Translations under genes and position numbers: made by a program | Part shown: positions 1-5,303 of the stretch, in pieces | Layout of the letters: each line of letters begins with the position of its first letter | How positions within the stretch are numbered: the stretch's first letter is position 1 | Source: DAOTTY01 sp034437575 | Lineage (GTDB): Bacteria > Chloroflexota > Anaerolineae > Aggregatilineales > Phototrophicaceae | NCBI GenBank assembly: GCA_034437575.1 | Contig: DAOTTY010000412.1 | Span: 1 to 5,576 of the forward strand | Direction: 5' to 3' | Length of the DNA stretch: 5,576 nt | The notes under the pieces: model-generated | Seen by the model: the letters and a program-made list of their open reading frames with translations, nothing else | Databases searched by the model: none | Told to the model about the DNA's origin: nothing

Positions 1-46
1 CGCCGCTACGCGGCGGGAGGGAGGGGTTTGTGCCGCCTTCGGCGGT
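1..46. repeat. Two GC-rich intergenic hairpins
   Basis: Two short palindromes lie side by side. The first pairs CGCCGC (1-6) with GCGGCG (10-15) around a TAC triloop and may extend left beyond the window. The second pairs CCGCC (33-37) with GGCGG (41-45) around TTC, with a possible extra G-T pair at 32/46. Between them is a purine run, GGGAGGGAGGGG (15-26). Neither stem is followed by a T-run on either strand, so they are not textbook intrinsic terminators. They resemble dispersed extragenic palindromes, but a single copy cannot show dispersal. They lie 3' of the minus-strand hydrolase gene and could shape the end of its transcript. Confidence 0.5.
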
Positions 47-49
47 GTT

Positions 50-77
50 CCCCTTCCCTCATTTTGGGGGTAAGGGG
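50..77. terminator. Bulged C/G hairpin 3' of the hydrolase gene
   Basis: CCCCTTCCC (50-58) can pair with GGG-T-AAGGGG (68-77): six pairs CCCCTT/AAGGGG, a one-base T bulge at 71, then three CCC/GGG pairs, closing a loop of about nine bases. It is the strongest stem between the hydrolase stop codon at 123 and the window edge, so it may stabilise or end that transcript. No T-run follows on the minus strand, so factor-independent termination is doubtful. The right arm overlaps the G-quadruplex motif at 66-91, and the two structures would compete. Confidence 0.3.
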
Positions 78-91
78 CTAGGGGATGGGGG
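66..91 (+). other. Four-tract G-quadruplex motif
   Basis: Four uninterrupted G-tracts of at least four bases (66-70, 74-77, 81-84, 87-91) are separated by loops TAA, CTA and AT. This exceeds the usual G3+ N1-7 quadruplex pattern and would allow four stacked tetrads on the plus strand. The complementary strand, which is the sense strand for hydrolase read-through, would be C-tract rich. The pattern is read directly; folding in the cell is inference. Confidence 0.55.
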
Positions 92-122
92 AATTCAGCC
101 GAGTGCCTGAGTAGTTACAAAA

Positions 123-1133
123 TTACACCACCAGCGCCAAAAACCGCGCCGCTTGCCGCTCTGCCCAAAACGTATAGTTACCCACACGCCAGCCCTCAAT
201 GAACCCCACATGCCCGCCATGCTGCGGGAAGCCCCCGTACAGGAATTCGTTGGCCGCAACCGCTTCATAGGGGATGTCTGCGGGGTCGAAAAACGGGTCA
301 TCGACGGCACGCAGCAGCAGCGTTGGCACGCGGATGCCTGCCAGGAAGTTTTGCGATGAGGTGCGGCTGTAGTAGTCGTACCAGTCCTGATAACCGTGCA
401 GCGGTGCGGTGAATGCCCCATCGAAGTCCCGGAAGTTGTCGGCGGCCTCAACCGCTTTCATGTCGATTCGATCCCTGACGAGCGGTGCTTTTTGCAGCGC
501 CTTCGCCTTGAGTGACCGCAGCAAATGCCGTGCATATAGTAGCCCGGCACCTTTGCTCAACACTGCCGCGCCCTTGACCATATCAAACGGCGGTGAGATG
601 GCGACCCCGGCTACCAACCGGTCTGTGAGGCTGTCGCCGTTTTCACCCAGGTACTTGAGCAGCATATTCGCGCCGAGTGAAATGCCCACAAACCCGATTT
701 GCGTGTTGGGGAAGCGCTCTTCCAGCCAGCCGTGAACATAGGCAATGTCTTCGGTTGCGCCCGCGTGATACAGCGTGGCGGTGCGGTTCATCTCGCCGCT
801 GCACGAGCGCAGGTTCATGCCCAGGCAGCGCACCCCCCGATGCGACAGATAACGGTAGATGCCATGCGCGGGGCCGCTGCGGGCGTTGCCTTCCAACCCA
901 TGAATAATCATCACGATGGGTTTGTAATCGCCCAGTTCGGCCCAGGTCGCGTCTTTGACATCGGCAAAGTCCAGGTCAACAAAGTCGCCATCGGGCAGTT
1001 CGACGCGCTCCCGTCGAAATTCGATGTCGCTGCGGCTGCGGGCGTTGGCCCCGGCAATGGTTTGGATGTGCGGGTTCCGCATGAGTGGGTGCGGCTTAAA
1101 CGGCTCAATTTTGATGTGGGTGTGTGTTTTCAT
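123..1133 (-). CDS. YheT-family alpha/beta hydrolase
   Basis: This is a complete serine hydrolase of the YheT/AB-hydrolase-4 family (the COG0429 type), 336 residues from the ATG, a normal length for the family. Visible landmarks, in order: the family motif RNPHIQT near residue 19; the oxyanion strand-loop IHGLEG near 77-82; the long NLRSCSGE segment; the nucleophile elbow GISLG with Ser152, followed by ANMLLKYLGE; the acid in DDPFF (Asp278/279); and the catalytic His308 in QHGGHVGF. No signal peptide is visible, so it is probably cytoplasmic. Bacterial members are putative esterases with poorly defined substrates. An in-frame GTG at 1145 would add four residues; neither start has a Shine-Dalgarno sequence, and ATG is preferred for codon type. 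The gene is divergent from the transporter operon and has its own promoter candidate, so a link to that operon is not indicated. Confidence 0.93.
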   Translation of the reverse strand: MKTHTHIKIEPFKPHPLMRNPHIQTIAGANARSRSDIEFRRERVELPDGDFVDLDFADVKDATWAELGDYKPIVMIIHGLEGNARSGPAHGIYRYLSHRGVRCLGMNLRSCSGEMNRTATLYHAGATEDIAYVHGWLEERFPNTQIGFVGISLGANMLLKYLGENGDSLTDRLVAGVAISPPFDMVKGAAVLSKGAGLLYARHLLRSLKAKALQKAPLVRDRIDMKAVEAADNFRDFDGAFTAPLHGYQDWYDYYSRTSSQNFLAGIRVPTLLLRAVDDPFFDPADIPYEAVAANEFLYGGFPQHGGHVGFIEGWRVGNYTFWAERQAARFLALVV

Positions 1134-1172
1134 GGTTTGTCGCACTGGTTTGTTGGTATAGTTTGCTATTTC

Positions 1173-1201
1173 ATCTTAACGGAGATTCGGTTTCGTGTCA
1201 G
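1173..1201 (-). promoter_or_regulatory. Putative sigma70-type promoter for the hydrolase
   Basis: Read on the minus strand, CTGACA (1201-1196, five of six to TTGACA) is separated by exactly 17 bases from TAAGAT (1178-1173, four of six to TATAAT). Transcription would start near 1166, giving a leader of about 33 bases to the ATG at 1133. Spacing and position are right for the divergent hydrolase gene. The match is by eye and depends on the host using a standard housekeeping sigma factor. Confidence 0.45.
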
Positions 1202-1323
1202 CCTATCATCCATACGCAAAACACCACCCGTCAGTTGCCCCGGCACGGTCAAATTCACACACAGTTTATGCAACATTCACGGACGATGTACAGCGGGTTA
1301 CACTCCCGGTCAGGCTGGTGGGG

Positions 1324-1329
1324 TATACT
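1324..1329 (+). promoter_or_regulatory. Putative -10 element of the transporter operon
   Basis: TATACT (five of six to TATAAT) lies about 34 bases before the GTG start of the first permease, so transcription would begin near 1336. No good -35 hexamer sits at 16-18 bases; the nearest partial match, GTTACA at 1297-1302, would need a 21-base spacer. It may therefore be a weak or activator-dependent promoter. The rest of the 1146-1362 gap shows no RNA gene or clear operator. Confidence 0.3.
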
Positions 1330-1362
1330 CGCAGGCAATAACAGCAAACACTGAGACGCCCT

Positions 1363-2235
1363 GTGACCTTCTGGGAAAGATACCGCATTCCGATTTTGCT
1401 GGCCCCAACCATGACTGTTATTGTCGTGTTGTTTTTGGGGTCGCTGTGGTACGGGCTGCTGCAAAGCCTGGGCTGGAACCCGCGCATTGGCGCGACTGAC
1501 CTCAGCCTAAACGCTTACGCTGAGGTGATCGCAGGGCAGCGCTACGCCACGCAGTTTTGGCAGGGGCTATTGCTTTCGCTGTGGACTACGATTACCAGCA
1601 CAGCGATTTCGGCGGTGCTGGCGGTGGGGATGGCCCTGGTACTGCGCGAGTCTTTCGTGGGCAAGCGCCTGGGTGTGTTCCTGTTTCAGTTTAATTTGCC
1701 CATCCCGCACATCGTCGCTGCCATTGGCGTGCTGTTTTTGCTGTCACAAAGCGGGTTGATCTCGCGTGGGTTGGCCCAAATCGGATTTGTCGGCACTCCG
1801 AGTGACTTCCCGGTGCTGGTGCGTGACCGCTGGGGCCTGGGCATTATCTTGGCGTATGTGTGGAAGGAAACACCGTTCATCGGCGTTATTGTACTGGCGG
1901 TGTTGCAGTCGCTTGGGGGCAGCTATGGCGATGTGGCCCGCAACCTGGGGGCTAATAGCTGGCAGCGCTTCTGCTATGTAACCTTGCCTCTGATTCGACC
2001 GGCGCTGCTGTCATCGTCGGTGATCGTGTTTGCGTTTACCTTCGGTGCATATGAGATTCCGGCAGTGTTGGGCGTGCAATTCCCATCGGCGCTGCCTGTG
2101 ATTGCCGTAGACATCTTCAACAGTGCAGACCTGCGCGACCGTGACGAAGCGATGGCGCTAAGCATGATTATCGCGGCCATCATCATGGTGCTGGTGGGCA
2201 TTTACATGGGGGCACGCCAGCGCAGCACCTCATAG
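1363..2235 (+). CDS. ABC transporter permease, PotB-like
   Basis: This is a 290-residue inner-membrane permease of the binding-protein-dependent type, in the group serving spermidine/putrescine, Fe3+ and thiamine importers. Hydrophobic segments lie at about 10-33, 67-94, 112-129, 158-180, 215-240 and 266-284, giving six helices. The cytoplasmic EAA coupling loop is clear at about 188-213: GDVARNLGANSW, with the invariant Gly196, then TLPLIRP. This loop docks onto the ATPase encoded at 4211-5257. The GTG at 1363 is the first in-frame start and keeps helix 1; the next ATG (1411) would remove half of it. No strong Shine-Dalgarno precedes it, and the leader may be short. It opens the operon and is separated from its partner permease by two EF-hand genes, an unusual arrangement. 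Substrate cannot be read from the sequence. Confidence 0.93.
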   Translation: MTFWERYRIPILLAPTMTVIVVLFLGSLWYGLLQSLGWNPRIGATDLSLNAYAEVIAGQRYATQFWQGLLLSLWTTITSTAISAVLAVGMALVLRESFVGKRLGVFLFQFNLPIPHIVAAIGVLFLLSQSGLISRGLAQIGFVGTPSDFPVLVRDRWGLGIILAYVWKETPFIGVIVLAVLQSLGGSYGDVARNLGANSWQRFCYVTLPLIRPALLSSSVIVFAFTFGAYEIPAVLGVQFPSALPVIAVDIFNSADLRDRDEAMALSMIIAAIIMVLVGIYMGARQRSTS

Positions 2236-2279
2236 GTGGCCAAGATGTGGTAGGCTAAAAGGGTGATCCATTAACTTGT

Positions 2280-2284
2280 GGAGG
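2280..2284 (+). promoter_or_regulatory. Shine-Dalgarno that decides the EF-hand 1 start
   Basis: GGAGG at 2280-2284 sits five bases before the GTG at 2290 and eight before a TTG at 2293. The longest reading would start at the GTG at 2278, but that codon overlaps the Shine-Dalgarno itself and has no ribosome site of its own. The site therefore favours 2290 as the start. Confidence 0.6.
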
Positions 2285-2289
2285 CTGCG

Positions 2290-2835
2290 GTGTTGCCCGA
2301 ACTTCAACGCAAAAAGGTGGTGGTGCTGTATCTGGTATTGGATGCAGATGAAAATGGTTTTATTGAACGCCGGGACTTTGAGCGCATCGCCAGGCAGATG
2401 GCCGCCGCGCATGGCCTCTCCCAGTTTAGTGACCCCTACCGCAGCTTGCGCGACTCGCTCATGTCCATCTACGAGGACATCAAGCAGCGCATGGACCTGA
2501 ACGATAACCATCGCATTGAACTGCAAGAGCTGACGGTCTACGTCAAAGACCTGGTTGCGATGCCATCTGAGGTGGCGGCGCGGATATTGCCACTGGCCCG
2601 CGATCTGTTCCATATGTTGGATTTGAATGAAAACGGTAGAATCAGCTTTGATGAATGGCAGTCCTTTGCCGAGGTTTGCCGCATCCCTGGTGATGACATG
2701 CGCCCGGTTTTCGATTTGCTCGATCAGCGTGACTGTGGTTTTTTATCACAGCGCGACTTTCAGACGTTGATGCTGAATTTCTTTCTAAGTGACGATCCTT
2801 CTGAACCAGGAAATTACACCTTTGGGAGGTTTTGA
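2290..2835 (+). CDS. Four-EF-hand calcium-binding protein 1 (calerythrin-like)
   Basis: This is a soluble 181-residue protein with four EF-hand sites in the layout of bacterial calerythrin and sarcoplasmic calcium-binding proteins. No signal peptide or membrane segment is visible, so it should be cytosolic. Loops, numbered from the GTG at 2290: EF1 Asp18-Asp29 (DADENGFIERRD); EF2 Asp69-Glu80 (DLNDNHRIELQE), with His where Gly is usual at position 6; EF3 Asp111-Glu122 (DLNENGRISFDE), canonical; EF4 Asp145-Asp156 (DQRDCGFLSQRD), with Arg and Cys at ligand positions 3 and 5 and so probably unable to bind. The tail carries SDDPSEPGNYTFG, matched in the next protein. The gene follows the first permease after about 54 bases and overlaps the next gene by one base, implying co-translation. 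A 2278 GTG start would add four residues. Role as a transporter regulator or Ca2+ buffer is inference. Confidence 0.9.
   Translation: MLPELQRKKVVVLYLVLDADENGFIERRDFERIARQMAAAHGLSQFSDPYRSLRDSLMSIYEDIKQRMDLNDNHRIELQELTVYVKDLVAMPSEVAARILPLARDLFHMLDLNENGRISFDEWQSFAEVCRIPGDDMRPVFDLLDQRDCGFLSQRDFQTLMLNFFLSDDPSEPGNYTFGRF
2824..2829 (+). promoter_or_regulatory. Shine-Dalgarno for EF-hand 2 inside the EF-hand 1 tail
   Basis: GGGAGG lies five bases before the ATG at 2835 and is formed by the Gly-Arg codons of the conserved C-terminal FGRF of the preceding protein. It selects the ATG at 2835 over the in-frame TTG at 2832. The stop and start overlap as TGATG, a classic arrangement for re-initiation by the same ribosome. 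Confidence 0.65.
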
Positions 2836-3398
2836 TGACTGCCTTTAGCCAGATACGCCACCAAAAGTTAACGCACCTGTTCAATATTTTGGACGTGGAC
2901 AACAATGGTTTTATCAACACGAACGATATTCAAGCCTTTATTGACGCGGTGGCTCAGTCCCGCAACTACACCTCACAGTCGCTCGCTTACCGGGCGCTTA
3001 AGCGGGCTTACCTGGGCCTGTGGGAAAAGCTGTCGCAACAGTTAGACACCAACGCCGACCAGCACATCAGCCAGCAAGAGTGGCTGACGTTTTTTGCATC
3101 AGTTGAGCAGGAAGCCGACTTTGAAAATCAGTTTGTGCGCCCGATTGAACTGGCTATGGTCAAGCTGCTGGATATTGACGGCGACGGAAAGGTGCGCCTC
3201 AACGATTATCAGGCATTTGGGCGGGCCTGCAACATCCCCCAGGCGGAGATTGAGAGGCTGTTTAAGGTGATGGACACGGACGGGGACGGTGTGCTGACCG
3301 AGTACGAAGCGGGCCGGGCTATCGTGACGTTTTTACTGAGTGATGACGACAACGCCCCCGGCAACTGGTTTTTTGGCAACTACCGCAGCGCATCATGA
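2835..3398 (+). CDS. Four-EF-hand calcium-binding protein 2 (calerythrin-like)
   Basis: This is a 187-residue soluble paralogue of the preceding protein, with all four loops intact in outline. From the ATG at 2835: EF1 Asp20-Asp31 (DVDNNGFINTND); EF2 Asp71-Glu82 (DTNADQHISQQE), with Gln at position 6; EF3 Asp113-Asp124 (DIDGDGKVRLND); EF4 Asp147-Glu158 (DTDGDGVLTEYE), fully canonical. The tail SDDDNAPGNWFFG matches the tail of protein 1 and resembles the ending of actinobacterial EF-hand proteins of this family. No signal peptide is seen. It overlaps protein 1 by one base and the second permease by four (ATGA), so the three are very probably co-translated. EF4 is strong here but degraded in protein 1, so the two proteins should differ in metal affinity. 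Partnership with the ABC transporter is inferred from gene order alone. Confidence 0.92.
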   Translation: MTAFSQIRHQKLTHLFNILDVDNNGFINTNDIQAFIDAVAQSRNYTSQSLAYRALKRAYLGLWEKLSQQLDTNADQHISQQEWLTFFASVEQEADFENQFVRPIELAMVKLLDIDGDGKVRLNDYQAFGRACNIPQAEIERLFKVMDTDGDGVLTEYEAGRAIVTFLLSDDDNAPGNWFFGNYRSAS

Positions 3399-4201
3399 CG
3401 AAACCAATCCTGCGTTATGCCGTTGTCGCGCTTATGGCAGTGATCTTGTTTTTACCGTTTGCGGCTTTTGCGATCAATGCGTTTGCGTTCCGGTGGTTTT
3501 ACCCGCAGTTCATCCCCTCGCAGTTCAGCTTGCGTGCCTGGGAGCAAATCTTTCAGGGCAACTCTGATGTGTGGGCGTCCATGATGGTCAGCGCGGTGAT
3601 TGCCAGCGCGGTATCGGTGGTATCGGTGTTGATTGGGCTACCGGCGGCGCGGGCGATGGGGCTGCACGACTTTCGTGGTCGGCGGTTAGTGGAGTTCCTG
3701 ATTCTGGCACCGGCAATGATGCCCCCGGTGGTGATTAGCCTGGGCCTGAGCATCAACTTTATCCGCCTGCAACTGGCCGGGACGATTGTGGGGGTGGCGC
3801 TGGTGCATTTGGTGCCGGTGATGCCGTATGTGGTACTCACGCTGGCGGGCGTGTTTGCCAACTACAACACAGAATATGAAGATCAGGCGCGGTCTTTGGG
3901 CGCGAACCCGCTCAAGGTGTTGTGGTTTATCACGCTGCCTGCAATTTTCCCCGGTATTGTGGTGGCGGCGCTGTTTGCCTTCCTCATCTCCTGGAGCCAG
4001 TATTTGCTAACATTGCTCATCGGGCAGGGCCGGGTTGTGACCCTGCCGTTTTTGTTATTTTCCGCCACGACGGGCGCGAACAATGCCAATATTGCCGTGC
4101 TGTCGCTGATGTTCATCGGCCCGGCAATCCTGATTTTGTTGTTAACATCACGCTACCTGAGCGGCGAACAGAGCGCCATCAGCGGCCTGGGACGAGTTTA
4201 G
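3395..4201 (+). CDS. ABC transporter permease, PotC-like
   Basis: This 268-residue protein is the second permease of the importer, which would pair with the protein from 1363-2235. Six hydrophobic segments are visible at about 8-30, 62-84, 100-122, 128-153, 186-208 and 235-251. The EAA coupling loop is at about 160-187: EYEDQARSLGANPL, with the conserved Gly169, then TLPAIFP. Its length and loop position match PotC/ThiP-type subunits of the spermidine/putrescine/iron/thiamine group. It has no Shine-Dalgarno of its own and starts inside the stop codon of EF-hand 2 (ATGA), so its translation probably depends on ribosomes finishing that gene. This ties permease output directly to EF-hand synthesis. 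The ATPase gene follows nine bases later. Substrate is undetermined. Confidence 0.93.
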   Translation: MTKPILRYAVVALMAVILFLPFAAFAINAFAFRWFYPQFIPSQFSLRAWEQIFQGNSDVWASMMVSAVIASAVSVVSVLIGLPAARAMGLHDFRGRRLVEFLILAPAMMPPVVISLGLSINFIRLQLAGTIVGVALVHLVPVMPYVVLTLAGVFANYNTEYEDQARSLGANPLKVLWFITLPAIFPGIVVAALFAFLISWSQYLLTLLIGQGRVVTLPFLLFSATTGANNANIAVLSLMFIGPAILILLLTSRYLSGEQSAISGLGRV

Positions 4202-4210
4202 TCACCTGAT

Positions 4211-5257
4211 ATGACACACGTTGTACTTGAGCATCTTACCAAAGTCTACCTGCGCGAAAACGTGGATGCGATTCACGATATTTCGCTGGATATGCCGGAC
4301 GGCAAGATTACAGCGCTGTTGGGGCCGTCCGGCAGTGGAAAATCCACGACACTGAAGCTCATCGCCGGGTTGATTTTCCCCACACACGGCGCGATCTACT
4401 TTGACGGCGTGGATGTGTGCCTGGTTCCAGCAGAAAAGCGCAGCGCGGTGATGGTCTTCCAGAACCATTTGCTGTTTCCACACATGACTGTTGCCGAAAA
4501 TATCGGCTTTGGGCTGCGGATGCGCGGCGTTGATAAACACACCCGCCGCAAGCGCATCAACGACATGCTGGACCTGGTGCAGCTCCCCGGCTTGGGCGAC
4601 CGCAAGCCGGGGCAGCTATCTGGCGGGCAGCAGCAGCGGATTGCCCTGGCGCGGGCGCTTGTGACGGAGCCATCTGTGTTGCTGCTGGACGAACCGCTGA
4701 GTAACCTGGATGTGCATCTGCGTGACGAAATGCGCGAGTTGATCCGGCGGGTGCAGGGGGAGTTCAACATCACAACGATTATGGTCACGCATGACCAGCA
4801 GGAAGCCGTCGTGATGGCTGATGACATCGCGCTGCTGTTTGACGGCAGGCTGCAACAATACGCTGTGCCATCGGCGTTTTATCGCCGCCCGGCCACTGAG
4901 GAAATCGCCCGGTTTTTCGGCGGGGTGAACTTCATCAAGGGGAGGGCAGTTGACTGCTGCATTGACACTGATTTGGGCCGCTTCACCGTGCAGGATGACA
5001 ACCAACAGCGCGGCCCTGCCACCATGACCATTCGCCCGGAGCAGATCCGGTTTGTGGATGCTGATGGGCCAAACACAGTTTGCGGCCATGTGCAAACGCA
5101 GTTGTATGCGGGAACATTCACGCGCTACCGCGTCAGTGTGGGCGACCACACCCTCGAAGCGCTCCGCAGTGCGGACCTGCCCGGCCAGATCAACGAAGGT
5201 GACGAGGTGTACCTGCACCTGCCGCCGGATCATATCTGGTTGCTGCCGCCCGCCTAG
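4211..5257 (+). CDS. ABC transporter ATP-binding protein, PotA-like, with TOBE domain
   Basis: This 348-residue cytoplasmic ATPase powers the importer formed with the two permeases. All nucleotide-binding elements are intact: Walker A GPSGSGKST (38-46, Lys44), Q-loop Gln84 in VFQNHLLFPHMT, signature LSGGQQQR (136-143), Walker B VLLLDEP (156-162, catalytic Glu161), D-loop SNLD (164-167) and switch His194 in MVTHD. Residues about 240-345 form a C-terminal TOBE-type region with the typical IRPEQI segment (275-280). The length and this extension match PotA/FbpC/MalK-type ATPases and support an importer. No EF-hand or other extra domain is fused to it, so any Ca2+ control would have to act through the separate EF-hand proteins. 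No strong Shine-Dalgarno precedes the ATG; the nine-base gap suggests coupling to the permease. It closes the operon. Confidence 0.95.
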   Translation: MTHVVLEHLTKVYLRENVDAIHDISLDMPDGKITALLGPSGSGKSTTLKLIAGLIFPTHGAIYFDGVDVCLVPAEKRSAVMVFQNHLLFPHMTVAENIGFGLRMRGVDKHTRRKRINDMLDLVQLPGLGDRKPGQLSGGQQQRIALARALVTEPSVLLLDEPLSNLDVHLRDEMRELIRRVQGEFNITTIMVTHDQQEAVVMADDIALLFDGRLQQYAVPSAFYRRPATEEIARFFGGVNFIKGRAVDCCIDTDLGRFTVQDDNQQRGPATMTIRPEQIRFVDADGPNTVCGHVQTQLYAGTFTRYRVSVGDHTLEALRSADLPGQINEGDEVYLHLPPDHIWLLPPA

Positions 5258-5263
5258 CTTAAT

Positions 5264-5303
5264 ATGGCCGGGTTTTATCCCGTAATCACGCGAACCCGGC
5301 CAT
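5264..5303. other. Perfect 11-bp inverted repeat ending in the next gene's start codon
   Basis: ATGGCCGGGTT (5264-5274) and AACCCGGCCAT (5293-5303) are exact reverse complements around an 18-base spacer. The right arm includes the first two bases of the ATG at 5302. No T-run follows, so a standard intrinsic terminator is unlikely, although it sits where the ABC operon should end. In RNA the hairpin would hide the start codon of the downstream gene, so it could lower translation from read-through transcripts or be a DNA-level operator. Function is inference. Confidence 0.5.

Noticed and set aside
1157..1162. TATAGT on the plus strand as a promoter for the transporter operon
   Set aside because: The nearest -35-like hexamer is only about 14 bases upstream and lies in the hydrolase start region; the leader would be about 195 bases. 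TATACT at 1324 is better placed.
1291..1310. Possible regulator operator around CGGG-TTACACT-CCCG
   Set aside because: The arms are only four bases and could occur by chance; no second copy was seen in the intergenic region.
699..1499. 266-residue plus-strand open frame
   Set aside because: It runs antisense through the YheT-family hydrolase and into the first permease; its composition is low-complexity Ala/Arg/Gly and it shows no domain. It is a shadow of GC-rich coding sequence.
2278..2289. GTG at 2278 as the start of EF-hand protein 1
   Set aside because: It overlaps the GGAGG at 2280-2284, which instead serves the GTG at 2290 at proper spacing. Not excluded, but less likely.
2236..2289. 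Internal promoter or terminator before EF-hand 1
   Set aside because: No convincing -35/-10 pair and no stable stem with a T-run; the gap is short and fits an operon.
2290..3398. EF-hand genes as eukaryotic contamination or a calmodulin
   Set aside because: No introns, bacterial stop/start overlaps with bacterial genes on the same strand, GTG start, Shine-Dalgarno sites, and a tail typical of bacterial calerythrin-like proteins.
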